A stretch of 64,000 nt of DNA, from positions 865,501 through 929,500 of the forward strand of contig NZ_CP039727.1 of the NCBI RefSeq assembly GCF_005154805.1. Direction: 5' to 3'. This DNA is from Bacillus sp. S3 (GTDB taxonomy: Bacteria; Bacillota; Bacilli; Bacillales; Cytobacillaceae). This document shows positions 37,667 to 46,832 of this stretch, in pieces. The first letter of the stretch is position 1, and the number at the start of each line of letters is the position of its first letter. A program made the translations under genes and the position numbers. A model generated the notes under the pieces. The model was not told where the DNA came from and ran no database searches. It was given only the letters and a program-made list of their open reading frames with translations.

Positions 37667-39217
37667 TTAGATATCTGGATAATTATTAGTTTTCCAAGAC
37701 CTCGGAGAATAGCCTGTAATGTTTTTAAAGACCCTGCTAAAATAGTTCGGGTCTGTGAAACCGACTCGTTCGGCTATTTCTGAAATCGTCATGGTTGACT
37801 CTTTTAGAAGCAATTGTGCTTCTTTCATTCGTTTTATTTGTAGATATTCCGTAAATGTATACCCCATTTGTTTTTTAAACATAGAACTAAAATACTGACT
37901 ATTTCGATCTACATAAGCTGAAATATCCTCAAGAGTAATCGGGGTTGCGTAATGTTCATTTATATAATGAACCGCTTTTTTTATAAGAATAGAATTATAA
38001 GAGAATTCCTCTTTTTCGACTTGGTCGCATAATCGGTAACAAAATACCAGCATGTTGTGGACAATATCAAATAACACTTCGCCGGATAAAATATCATCAA
38101 ATAATTGTTTATAAAGAGGTTCTTCTTTAAGTAGATATACTTTTTCCAGCATGAAGCGTCTTATATGAGAAAGGATATTTGTTAATCGAATGCGGACGTT
38201 TTCCGAATCGGGGAAACTTTCTTCCGTTATCGGATAGTTTTTTGCCTGATTATAAAGCCATTTCTTCAGCATCTCACGATTGATGTTTCGTAAATGCTTC
38301 ATAATTTCATCGCTTTCCTCAGGAGAAAGAAATGGGTCGATCTCGGTTAAGACCAAGTTTTCTATCGGAGGAAATACATGGTTCCCCCCAAAGTAAAAGC
38401 GGCGTAACAGAGCACGTTTTGCTTCATAGTACGATTGATGCACCATCTGCGGATTTTTGTACCATTTTCCAATACTTGCAGAAAAGGATAAATCATGCTC
38501 ATTTTTCATCTTTTGACAAAAGTACACTAATATCCGTCTCAACGAATCAATTGGTTCTTGCTCGGGAGGAAAATATTCTACACTAAACAATAGGACTAGA
38601 TGATCTTCGACGATTAGCACAAAGGGGCGGTAGGATTGAAACTCTTGGCTTATAAAATGGACGAGTTTCGTTCGATCAACTTGTCTTTTATTCGACTTAT
38701 CCAGGCTAAGTGCGACAACAAGTGCCGGGATCTGTTGATAGCCCCATGTTCGGACTTGGTCTAAAATGAGTGAATTATTGAATACTCTTCCAAATAAGAG
38801 GTCATACGCCCATCCGTGATGGATAAAAGTTTCTCTGTCTTCGCTTGGTTTTTTTTGTGAATGAATCACAGCCTTTTTTACCGTATGTAACCACTCATTT
38901 GTTTCATAAGGTTTTATGAACAAAGCCTCTGCTTTCATCTTTAATGCCAGTTCAGCTGCTTCAAAGGTTTTATGATTCGTATGAACAATTGTCTTTATTT
39001 CCGATTCCCGCAGTAAATTCGTTAATTTTTTTCGAGAATGGGTAAACATCTCAAGTTCTACGATTACAACATCTGGCTGCCAATCGACAAGGAAATCAAA
39101 ACATTCTTCTTCATTATCTGTTTCTTTTAACTGCGTTATTAAAACCTGGTTTGATAATAATAACCACTTTATCCCTTTTCGTTCAAGTTCATCTCTTTCT
39201 GCTATAAGTATTTTCAT
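37667..39217 (-). CDS. AraC-type response regulator (YesN-like) with atypical receiver
   Basis: About 516 residues. The N-terminal receiver (1-120) keeps the Lys-Pro pair (FIKPYE) but has Glu54 (VELEM) where phospho-accepting Asp is expected, and the acidic pair near residue 7 reads ERDE. A middle domain follows, then two AraC helix-turn-helix units at the C-terminus (ISAYVDRNSQYFSSMF and MTISEIAERVGFTDPNYFSR). The start at 39217 has GGGAGG upstream. No histidine kinase gene is nearby. Glu may mimic phosphorylation, making it constitutively active or differently controlled. Confidence 0.88.
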   Translation of the reverse strand: MKILIAERDELERKGIKWLLLSNQVLITQLKETDNEEECFDFLVDWQPDVVIVELEMFTHSRKKLTNLLRESEIKTIVHTNHKTFEAAELALKMKAEALFIKPYETNEWLHTVKKAVIHSQKKPSEDRETFIHHGWAYDLLFGRVFNNSLILDQVRTWGYQQIPALVVALSLDKSNKRQVDRTKLVHFISQEFQSYRPFVLIVEDHLVLLFSVEYFPPEQEPIDSLRRILVYFCQKMKNEHDLSFSASIGKWYKNPQMVHQSYYEAKRALLRRFYFGGNHVFPPIENLVLTEIDPFLSPEESDEIMKHLRNINREMLKKWLYNQAKNYPITEESFPDSENVRIRLTNILSHIRRFMLEKVYLLKEEPLYKQLFDDILSGEVLFDIVHNMLVFCYRLCDQVEKEEFSYNSILIKKAVHYINEHYATPITLEDISAYVDRNSQYFSSMFKKQMGYTFTEYLQIKRMKEAQLLLKESTMTISEIAERVGFTDPNYFSRVFKNITGYSPRSWKTNNYPDI

Positions 39218-39678
39218 CCATTGCCTCCCTCTATGATTATTGGCGGCCCCTTCTTCTAGTAAAAAACTGTTCAATTACTTCAGCTTCTTAATTGTATCAA
39301 AACACTTCTAGTAAGAAAATTTGTATTGTTCAAACAATATTGAATTCGATATGTAGGAAATAGGTTGATAATATTTATAAAAAACTGCTAGTTAAACAGG
39401 TGCGGGGAACCGTATCATAAGTAAATGAGGTTTTAGAAACGTGAGAATTCCATCATTTTATTAAAAATAATAATTAACTAGGTAAAATTGAAAAGGCTGA
39501 AATATAATACAGTTTATATGTGTATTTCAGTCTTTTATTGAATTTTTATTTAATTGCTTTTTTTCTTTAAAGAACGGTATCAATATGTTTCTTCGAAAGT
39601 GAAATGGCCAATGCCTTATAAATCTAGCTGAAGAACTAAGGCAAGGATATTATTCAATTGATAATGTAATAAATGAAA
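39218..39678. other. Intergenic region with a dispersed repeat
   Basis: About 460 bases with no gene. It holds the GGGGAACCGTATCATAAG-type element at 39400-39436 and runs into the left end of the IS1182 element. Confidence 0.5.
39400..39436. repeat. GGTGAACC-family dispersed repeat
   Basis: GTGCGGGGAACCGTATCATA then AGTAAATGAGGTTTT. The second half recurs at 59807-59822 and the first half, weaker, at 62437. Confidence 0.5.
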
Positions 39679-41288
39679 AAATCCCCTTAAAAAGGGGATT
39701 CAGACTGTAGACAAATCCTCCATTTTTGGGGGATTTGCCTACAGTTTTTTTTGTATAATGAAGATACTACTAATTTTGTAAGGTGATGAAGAAAATGCTA
39801 ACGAAAAATACTCAGATGAATCGGGATCAATTAGAAATGATAACCCTTGAACAGTTAGTTCCGGAGAACCATTTGGTCCGAAAAGTGGAAGCTGCTATAG
39901 ATTTTTCATTTATTTATCCTCTTGTTCAAGAGATGTACTCTGCTGAACGAGGACGTCCAAGTATCGATCCTGTTGTATTAATTAAGATGGCATTTATTCA
40001 ATATATGTTCGGTATTCGCTCGATGCGAAAAACAATAGAAGAAATTGAAACGAACCTAGCTTATCGTTGGTTTCTTGGGTATGGATTCCATGATAAGGTG
40101 CCTCACTTCTCTACTTTCGGTAAAAACTATGAACGCCGTTTTAAGGATACAGACTTATTTGAACAGATATTTTACAGAATTCTAAAGCAGGCAGCCGAAA
40201 AGAAATTGGTAAGTAGCGAACATGTTTTTATTGATTCTACGCACGTGAAGGCAAGTGCCAATAAGCGTAAATTTGAGAAAAAGGTAGTTCGTAAGGAAAC
40301 GAAAGCGTATCAAGAACGTCTCCAACAAGAAATCAATTGTGATCGTGAAGAACATGGGAAAAAGCCTTTCCCACCTGACAAATTTGAAAAGGAAGAAACG
40401 AAGGAGATCAAGGAAAGTACCACGGACCCAGAAAGTGGGTATTACGTGAAGGACGAACGGACGAAGCAGTTTGCCTATTCTTTTCATGCGGCTGCTGATA
40501 AAAATGGCTTTGTCTTAGGCGCAATTGTCACCCCTGGTAATGTTCATGATAGTACAATGTTGGAGCCTCTTCTTGAAAAAGTCATAGGAAACTCAGGGAA
40601 ACCTGTTGCTGTTGCTGCTGACGCTGGATACAAAACACCTGCTATTGCTCAATACTTAATTGGAAATGAGATTCGTCCTGCTTTACCTTATACACGCCCT
40701 CGTACCAAAGAAGGTTATTTGAAAAAAAATGATTTTGTTTATGATGAACACTATGATTGCTACCTTTGTCCGGGAGGACAGGAGTTGAAATATAGCACGA
40801 CAACGAAGGAAGGATACCGGCAGTATTTTTCAAATCCGGTTCAGTGTAAAGAATGCCCGTTTTTATCCCAATGTACGCAAAGTAAAAACCATCAAAAGCT
40901 AATTCAACGGCATGTTTGGGAAGCGTACCTTGAGGAAGCTGAACACCTTCGGCATACAGACGAAAATAAAATAATCTACACACGACGCAAGGAAACGATT
41001 GAACGTGTTTTTGCAGACGCGAAAGAGAAGCATGGGATGCGATGGACAACTTTAAGGGGACTTAAAAAATTGTCTATGCAGGCGATGCTTACTTTTGCTG
41101 CCATGAATTTAAAGAAGATGGCAAACTGGACTTGGGTTAATCCAACAATGGCATAAAAAACGACCCCGGAGGGGTCTTGTACAAAGAAAAATTGAGCAAA
41201 AAATACTTAAAAATGACAAAAGGCACCCGAATAGACTTATTCGGAATGCCTTTTGTCGACAATCTGAATCCCCTTAAAAAGGGGATTT
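39679..41288 (+). mobile_element. IS1182-family insertion sequence (intact)
   Basis: About 1.6 kb. Left and right terminal inverted repeats of about 36 bp agree at nearly all positions: AAATCCCCTT...AGGGGATTCAG(A)CTGT(A)GACAAA on the left and its inverted copy at 41251-41288. The tips themselves fold (ATCCCC..GGGGAT). One intact transposase lies within, so the copy may be active. Target duplication could not be decided. Confidence 0.85.
39795..41156 (+). CDS. IS1182-family transposase
   Basis: About 453 residues. DDE-type core: Asp in FIDSTHVKASANK, DKNGFVLG/ AADAGYKTPA for the second Asp, and the Glu in RRKETIERVFADAKEKHG. A zinc-binding Cys cluster (CYLCPGG, CKECPFLSQC) precedes the last helix. 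ATG at 39795 fits AAGGTG nine bases before; a GTG and ATG slightly upstream are alternatives. All motifs are intact. A hairpin GACCCC-GGA-GGGGTC follows the stop. Confidence 0.93.
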   Translation: MLTKNTQMNRDQLEMITLEQLVPENHLVRKVEAAIDFSFIYPLVQEMYSAERGRPSIDPVVLIKMAFIQYMFGIRSMRKTIEEIETNLAYRWFLGYGFHDKVPHFSTFGKNYERRFKDTDLFEQIFYRILKQAAEKKLVSSEHVFIDSTHVKASANKRKFEKKVVRKETKAYQERLQQEINCDREEHGKKPFPPDKFEKEETKEIKESTTDPESGYYVKDERTKQFAYSFHAAADKNGFVLGAIVTPGNVHDSTMLEPLLEKVIGNSGKPVAVAADAGYKTPAIAQYLIGNEIRPALPYTRPRTKEGYLKKNDFVYDEHYDCYLCPGGQELKYSTTTKEGYRQYFSNPVQCKECPFLSQCTQSKNHQKLIQRHVWEAYLEEAEHLRHTDENKIIYTRRKETIERVFADAKEKHGMRWTTLRGLKKLSMQAMLTFAAMNLKKMANWTWVNPTMA

Positions 41289-41315
41289 TTGGAATAGGGC
41301 ATAAGTTAAATGAAT

Positions 41316-42359
41316 TCAAAGTTTATGTTCATGATATGATTCAGCAAGAGTTCGGCCGTTACGTTCCTGTACTTGTTCAACCACGTGATGAATTGCTTCT
41401 ATAACATATTCGGGTCGCGGCATTTGCAGACTGTGTCCTTTGCGATCACTAATCTTATGGATGTGGTTGGTTGACCGGGAGGCCAGTTCTCTTTGCATTT
41501 CGGTCCATTGGACACCAAATCCTGGGTTGTTTACAACAGCGATCGGAAGGTCACCAAACTGTGGTTTTTCCGTACAGTTATTTAATTGATTCGAAGCTAG
41601 ATCCAGGTGTGCCCATGCACTTTTGAATTCCGCTCCAGCTATCCTTCCGGCAAAAATACTGTAAACCATCCCTTTCCATTGCATGTATTCTTCGGCACTA
41701 AGCTGCTGTTTGTAGTATGAAAGTTCATTACCATACATCGGAATAATGCCTAGAATATTACCAAGGAATCGTGGAATACCAAATGGAGACATCAGTCTTA
41801 GTATCTTCAGCATAAAGCCGATGAGGGCAAAACCCTGCTTGAACTTGGCATCATCCTTTAGAAACTCATGCGTCGAATCTAAGAACACTAAGCCAGCCAC
41901 CTGATTAGGATATTTTAAAGCATAGAGTCGGGCAATCAGTCCCCCCAGGGAATGACCCGCAAGTACATATGGTCCAGGGGCACCAGTCTTATCTAGCAGG
42001 TTCTTAAGTTCTTTGATGGTATGTTCGGGAGTTGGCACGGGACCGGGATCACTTGAGCCCATACTTGCACGGTCATATGTAATAACTCTAGTAAACTTAG
42101 ATAATTCTTTACGAATATGGATCCATGAATAAGAGCAATCACCCGCGCCATGAATAAGGATGACCGTGGGACCACCTTGACCATCATCCGTTAGATGGAG
42201 ACGATACCCGCCAACATCAATCATTTCACCGGCATGGAGTCTTCTCGCATCACTAAGCCGTGAAACTTGTTCGTATACTAATCCTAGTAAAAGTAAAACT
42301 GCCAATGCTACTAATCCAATTAACATTCTTTCCCCTGCTATCTCCAATGGTTTCGCCAT
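41316..42359 (-). CDS. Membrane-anchored alpha/beta hydrolase
   Basis: 347 residues. One N-terminal transmembrane segment (about 11-30), then an alpha/beta-hydrolase fold: oxyanion motif HGAGDCSYSW near 69, nucleophile GHSLGG near 135-140, the acid around FLDSTHE and a C-terminal His in RKGHSLQ. The catalytic domain is likely outside the membrane or anchored. Ester or lactone substrates are typical. The stop codon lies 28 bases past the IS1182 end, so the element inserted just downstream without cutting it. Weak ribosome site. Confidence 0.82.
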   Translation of the reverse strand: MAKPLEIAGERMLIGLVALAVLLLLGLVYEQVSRLSDARRLHAGEMIDVGGYRLHLTDDGQGGPTVILIHGAGDCSYSWIHIRKELSKFTRVITYDRASMGSSDPGPVPTPEHTIKELKNLLDKTGAPGPYVLAGHSLGGLIARLYALKYPNQVAGLVFLDSTHEFLKDDAKFKQGFALIGFMLKILRLMSPFGIPRFLGNILGIIPMYGNELSYYKQQLSAEEYMQWKGMVYSIFAGRIAGAEFKSAWAHLDLASNQLNNCTEKPQFGDLPIAVVNNPGFGVQWTEMQRELASRSTNHIHKISDRKGHSLQMPRPEYVIEAIHHVVEQVQERNGRTLAESYHEHKL

Positions 42360-42733
42360 AAAAAGTAAATTGGTATTGAAAATATATCAACCAAAGGTTC
42401 CACCCACAACATACAAGTGGACTTCATTATCCGCAAAAATACGGGTGGTGCCACATGTACCTTATCAAGGCAGCTAAAAACATTTTATATCTTATGAACA
42501 GACCCCTTCTATTATAACCAACAAAATTAATGATGGTATACAAATGATGGAAAATCCAATTAAGCCAAACTGTTGCATTTAGGCTTGTATTGCCGTGAAT
42601 ATATTCTCTTAGACAAAATATCTAGTATCATATATATTTTTAGAGTTAATTGGGGTGACTATATGAGCTGATGCGCATTGTCCAATATATTCATAATTTT
42701 CTATTCAAATTGTTTAACTAATTAGGAGGTTCT
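42360..42733. other. Intergenic region
   Basis: No gene is seen. CCACCC/GGGTGG inverted pieces at about 42398-42455 are the only structure noted. Confidence 0.4.
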
Positions 42734-42808
42734 TTGGTTAGTGTGACCGATGTGAATTTTGGGGAAAAAGACTATACTAAATTGGATTTTTACATAAGGG
42801 AGGAATAG
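42734..42808 (+). CDS. Possible 24-residue leader peptide or gene remnant
   Basis: A TTG (or the GTG nine bases later) follows AGGAGG; the frame closes at TAG three bases before the amidohydrolase ATG. The peptide contains DVNFGEKDYTKLDFYIREE, which also looks like the N-terminal edge of an esterase. It could couple translation to the next gene or be a leftover. Confidence 0.3.
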   Translation: MVSVTDVNFGEKDYTKLDFYIREE

Positions 42809-42811
42809 TAG

Positions 42812-44083
42812 ATGGAAAAGGTAGTTGGAAATATCAAAAAACCAGACAAAAACAGGTCTTACATGTTATTAAATGTTCAATTGGAAAATGGATACACGTA
42901 TGAAAATGGCATGGTGGCTGCAACGGAAACTGTATTGCGAAACCTACAAATTGTTGATGGGAAAATTGCTCAAATTCTTGAAACTAATGTTCCATATCCT
43001 AACAGCATCAATTGTTTTGACGCGAAAGGGATGCTGTTGCTTCCTGCTTTTAAAGATATGCATATTCATTTGGATAAAACATATTATGGCGGTCCTTGGA
43101 GAGCGGCACATACTACAAAAAATGGCATTTTTGATATGATTTCGTTTGAACAGACATTGCTGCCAGAGCTGCTGTCAACAGCTCAGGAGCGTGGTGAAAA
43201 ATTAATAGAACTAATCCTGAGCTATGGTACAACGTATGTTAGAAGTCATTGTAACATCGATCAAGCAGTAGGGTTGAAAAATCTTGAAAACTTGAAAAAC
43301 GCATTAGCGAACTACTCAGATAAAATTTCTCATGAAATCGTTGCCTTTCCTCAGCACGGCTTGCTGCGTTCAAATGTAGAAGGACTGATCCGTGAGGCTA
43401 TGAATCTAGGAGTAACACATGTTGGCGGACTAGACCCAACCGTGGTTGATGGAGATATGGAAAAATCGCTGAATACGATGGTCCAAATAGCAGTTGACTA
43501 TAATGCAGGCATCGATATCCATCTTCATGAAGGCGGTGAAACAGGCTTAAAAGCAATTAGGCGATTGGCGGATTTAACAGAACAGGGTGGACTGCATGGA
43601 AAAGTAACGGTTAGTCATGCATTCTCACTGGCATCCTTAATGCCTGGAGAAGATGTCGAATTGGCCAATCGCCTTGCATCACTCGGGATCTCGATTGCAT
43701 CATCCGTACCAATCGGAAAAAGCGTTATGCCGATTCCACTGCTACAGCAGCATAAGGTTAACGTCCTGCTAGGGAATGATAGTATTACTGATCACTGGTC
43801 TCCATTCGGGATTGGGGACATATTGCAGAAGGCACATTTAGCGGCACAGCTTTATGGATGGAATAATGAATACAAACTATCACGTGCACTGTCCTTAGCT
43901 ACAGGCGGAATTACCCCGTTGAATAAAATTGGCACCCAAGTCTGGCCGAAGGAAGGGGACGAAGCTACCGCTGTTCTCGTTCCAGCAAGCTGTTCTGCCG
44001 AGGCTGTTGCCCGTCTGCCAAGGCGCGCTGCTGTTCTACATAAGGGAACACTAGCTTCAGGCGAACTTAATCCCGTAAGTTAA
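42812..44083 (+). CDS. Amidohydrolase, cytosine-deaminase-like
   Basis: 423 residues. Metal sites of the amidohydrolase barrel: HIHLDKTYYG near residue 89 (His-x-His), DIHLHEGGETG near 231, SHAFSLAS near 269 and GNDSITDHWSPFG near 319 with the Asp. This pattern is that of CodA-like deaminases acting on cytosine, isoguanine or related rings. GGGAGG precedes the ATG. It stands alone with a terminator behind it; the true substrate is open. Confidence 0.85.
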   Translation: MEKVVGNIKKPDKNRSYMLLNVQLENGYTYENGMVAATETVLRNLQIVDGKIAQILETNVPYPNSINCFDAKGMLLLPAFKDMHIHLDKTYYGGPWRAAHTTKNGIFDMISFEQTLLPELLSTAQERGEKLIELILSYGTTYVRSHCNIDQAVGLKNLENLKNALANYSDKISHEIVAFPQHGLLRSNVEGLIREAMNLGVTHVGGLDPTVVDGDMEKSLNTMVQIAVDYNAGIDIHLHEGGETGLKAIRRLADLTEQGGLHGKVTVSHAFSLASLMPGEDVELANRLASLGISIASSVPIGKSVMPIPLLQQHKVNVLLGNDSITDHWSPFGIGDILQKAHLAAQLYGWNNEYKLSRALSLATGGITPLNKIGTQVWPKEGDEATAVLVPASCSAEAVARLPRRAAVLHKGTLASGELNPVS

Positions 44084-44118
44084 TGCAACATAGTAGTAAT
44101 AGATACAATCTCCAAGGT

Positions 44119-44155
44119 AAGATCCCCATTGCTTAAGAACAAAGGGGATCTTTTT
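44119..44155 (+). terminator. Rho-independent terminator after the amidohydrolase
   Basis: AAGATCCCC and GGGGATCTT form a 9-bp stem followed by TTTTT. Confidence 0.85.
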
Positions 44156-44215
44156 CATTTACCAAAGCATACGTAATCTATCTGGATAAAATCAGCATAG
44201 CTGTCGAAAGTTAGT

Positions 44216-44258
44216 GGTGACCCCCAGTGTAATGAGGAGTTAACGCAGTGGGGGCACC
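44216..44258. repeat. Dispersed imperfect palindrome, copy 4
   Basis: GGTGACCCCC at the left, GGGGGCACC at the right, with the shared interior GTTAACGCAGTG. The arms are shorter than in copy 2. Confidence 0.55.
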
Positions 44259-44339
44259 TTCCATCGAAGTTGCCCAAAAGTAATGGAACCCACGCTTGAT
44301 TTACATTCGTGAGTGGGTTCCAAGGGGAGCTCAGGTTAA

Positions 44340-44465
44340 TTGCAAACAATTACTTCTCTATTAAAAGCAGGTTTTTCGATTATTGACCGGGGTGTTGCTA
44401 AAAAAGGATTATTTAGTATCGTTTTCACTTTTAGTCTTACCTTTATTTTTCACATAAGTTTCTTG
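44340..44465 (-). pseudogene. Rearranged remnant of the TRM11-like methyltransferase gene
   Basis: Three blocks match the intact gene at 30476-31447. TTGCAAACAATTACTTCTC equals its last codons in the same orientation. 44360-44417 equals 30500-30557 but inverted. 44418-44460 equals 31128-31168 in the original orientation. Most of the gene is deleted. The sequence before the stop (TGATTTACATTCGTGAGTGG) is also shared at 30450 and 44305. Confidence 0.8.
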
Positions 44466-44484
44466 AATCACCTTTTTGGGTTAA

Positions 44485-45045
44485 TTAATTTCTATAAGAA
44501 AAATCCTCGGCATCTAATAGGAATCCCGCCTTTTTTAGTTTATTTTCTACTTCCTTTAAAGCTTCTCTACTTGTGGAAGATAGGGTATGCAGATGAATTC
44601 CATATGTTAATTCCGATAAAAAGGATGCCTTCGTACTAGCGATTCTTTCCATAAATTGTTTGACTTCCTTACGGTTTGACACCATAATGGCGGCATTTAG
44701 ATTCCCATAAACCGGATGTTCTATTTGAACGTCCTTAACGGTTACTCCGTGATCCACTATCAAATTTAATTCACTTTCAACCTCATCGGGTAAATGGCAG
44801 CAGGCAATCGTCTTCTCGAAAAGGGGAAGTGCATCTGCTTGCTTTAAATAAATATACCCTTGACTTGTAGCGATAATTGGTTCATTTCTTGCCTTTAATA
44901 GGTTAATATCCCCGACAATAGCCTGTCTGCTCACTTCTGTTTTGGCAGCTAATTCACTCCCCGTAATGGCAGTAGTCGTTCCTTTTAAGATTTGTAGAAG
45001 CCGTGACCTTCTTTCTTCCCCCATTAATTTTCTTTGCTCTGTCAT
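44485..45045 (-). CDS. niaR: NiaR (YrxA) transcriptional repressor of NAD synthesis
   Basis: 186 residues. N-terminal DeoR-like helix-turn-helix (GSELAAKTEVSRQAIVGDI near 28-46) and C-terminal 3H domain with three conserved His (DHGVTVKDVQIEH region near 98-109 and TYGIHLHTLSS near 148-158). NiaR binds nicotinic acid and represses nad genes. It is divergent from nadB with the operator between. AGGAG precedes the ATG. Confidence 0.92.
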   Translation of the reverse strand: MTEQRKLMGEERRSRLLQILKGTTTAITGSELAAKTEVSRQAIVGDINLLKARNEPIIATSQGYIYLKQADALPLFEKTIACCHLPDEVESELNLIVDHGVTVKDVQIEHPVYGNLNAAIMVSNRKEVKQFMERIASTKASFLSELTYGIHLHTLSSTSREALKEVENKLKKAGFLLDAEDFSYRN

Positions 45046-45184
45046 GGAAACACTCCTAATCTATAACTCAGTCAATTTCCAAACTTTATGAAAAAACGAG
45101 ATGATCATTATGAACGCTATTTTTTAGCATTTAAACATCTCATAACCCGCTAAATTTTTATCGTAACTTTTGAAAAAAAAAATC

Positions 45185-45233
45185 TTGTTTTTAGTTTAAA
45201 TCTATGTAAATATAGATGTCAAGACAGGTGTAT
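45185..45233 (+). promoter_or_regulatory. nadBCA promoter with NiaR operator
   Basis: TTGTTT (45185-45190) and TAAATA (45207-45212) make a plausible promoter. Overlapping and just downstream, TAGATGTCAAGACAGGTGTA (about 45213-45232) contains the imperfect inverted halves AGATGTC and GACAGGTGT like known NiaR sites. Binding would repress the operon and perhaps niaR itself. Confidence 0.6.
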
Positions 45234-45251
45234 ACTATGGAGGAATACTAT

Positions 45252-46832
45252 ATGGAAAGGAATGACGTTCTTATTATTGGCAGTGGGGTTGCGGCATTGC
45301 AGCTGGCAACTTTACTTAACAGTGATAAAAATGTGAGGATTCTCACAAAATCACATTTAAAAAATGCGAATTCTTATTTGGCGCAAGGTGGAATTGCTGC
45401 TGCTATTGGGATAGGGGACGATTCATCAAAGCATTTCGCCGATACCCTTGAGGCAGGGAGATTTCATAATAATGAGGAAGTTGTTCGTGAAGTTTTGAAC
45501 GAAGCTCCAACGCTAATTGGCAATCTTTCTGACCAAGGTAATCTATTTGACAAGGGCCCAAATGGGAATATTCTGCTTGGACTAGAAGGCGCTCATAGTG
45601 AAAATAGGATTGTGCATTCTGGCGGCGATGCAACAGGAAAAAATGTCATAGAATACTTGATTAGTAACCTAACTGAAAATATAAAAGTCGAAGAGAACAC
45701 TTTTGCTTACGAATTAATCATCGATCATAAGCAAAAACGATGTGTTGGCGTAAAAGCTAAAAACGTGGATGGCAATATCCGTATTTTTTATGGAGATTAT
45801 GTGATTCTTGCAACGGGAGGCTGTGGGCAGATATATCCCTTCACTTCCAATGCACCTACTGTAACGGGAGATGGGGTCGCCATGGCCTACCTGGCGAGCG
45901 CAGAAATTTCAGATATGGAATTTATTCAATTCCATCCAACACTTTTGTATAAAAATGGGGAAACAAAAGGGTTAATTTCCGAAGCGGTCCGAGGGGAAGG
46001 GGCAATTTTAATTACAGAAGAGGGAACCCCCATAATGGAAGGCGTCCATCCATTAAAAGATCTTGGCCCGAGGCACATTGTGTCCCAGACAATATTTGAC
46101 TATATCGAAAATGGCCATGAAGTCTATCTGGATATAAATCGTATTAAGGACTTTGAAGAGAGGTTCCCATCCATTACAGCTATTTGCCGGAAAAATGGTG
46201 TGAATTTGTCAGAAGGGAGAATTCCGGTTGCCCCTGGCAGTCACTTTTTAATGGGAGGGGTCAAAACGGATTTAATTGGCCGCACTTCAATAAATGGACT
46301 ATTTGCCATAGGTGAAACAGCATGTACAGGTCTTCATGGCGCAAATCGATTGGCCAGTAATTCATTATTAGAAGGACTTTATCAAGGGAAAAAGTTATCA
46401 CAATGGATGAATGTAAATTCAAAAAAAGAGCACATATCTAAAGTTCCTAGATTTGTTCCTTTCACACAAGAGAAAAGTATTTTTCTCCCGGATGTCCAGA
46501 TATTAAAGGAATGGATGATGAAAAGGGTCGGAATTGTCCGATCTAAAGAACTTTTAGAAGAACAGAATAATTGGCTGCAGCAGTTACATGTAAATGATTT
46601 AACGGAGTTTGACTCGTATTCCATTCAAGATATTGAGTCAATTTTTATGTACATCACGGCGGCGCTAATTACGAAAGCCGCCTTATGCCGGACCGAAAGC
46701 CGGGGCGGCCATTTTAGAAGTGATTTTCAAGAAGAAGATGATAAGAATTGGTTAAAAAAGACAATCATTCAGAAACGCAAAGGGGAAGTGGTAATCAATC
46801 ATGAACATATTAAAACTGCGATCGTTAATTGA
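45252..46832 (+). CDS. nadB: L-aspartate oxidase
   Basis: 526 residues. FAD-binding GSGVAALQLATLL near residue 10, the YLAQGGIAAAI loop near 43, HSGGDATGK near 115 and the flavoprotein pieces QFHPTLLY and RGEGAIL; GLHGANRLASNSLLEG marks the C-terminal FAD contact. It oxidises L-aspartate to iminoaspartate, the first step of de novo NAD synthesis. The start is set at 45252 because GGAGG lies eight bases before; ATGs at 45216 and 45237 lie in the operator or ribosome site. It overlaps nadC by 32 bp. Confidence 0.95.
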   Translation: MERNDVLIIGSGVAALQLATLLNSDKNVRILTKSHLKNANSYLAQGGIAAAIGIGDDSSKHFADTLEAGRFHNNEEVVREVLNEAPTLIGNLSDQGNLFDKGPNGNILLGLEGAHSENRIVHSGGDATGKNVIEYLISNLTENIKVEENTFAYELIIDHKQKRCVGVKAKNVDGNIRIFYGDYVILATGGCGQIYPFTSNAPTVTGDGVAMAYLASAEISDMEFIQFHPTLLYKNGETKGLISEAVRGEGAILITEEGTPIMEGVHPLKDLGPRHIVSQTIFDYIENGHEVYLDINRIKDFEERFPSITAICRKNGVNLSEGRIPVAPGSHFLMGGVKTDLIGRTSINGLFAIGETACTGLHGANRLASNSLLEGLYQGKKLSQWMNVNSKKEHISKVPRFVPFTQEKSIFLPDVQILKEWMMKRVGIVRSKELLEEQNNWLQQLHVNDLTEFDSYSIQDIESIFMYITAALITKAALCRTESRGGHFRSDFQEEDDKNWLKKTIIQKRKGEVVINHEHIKTAIVN

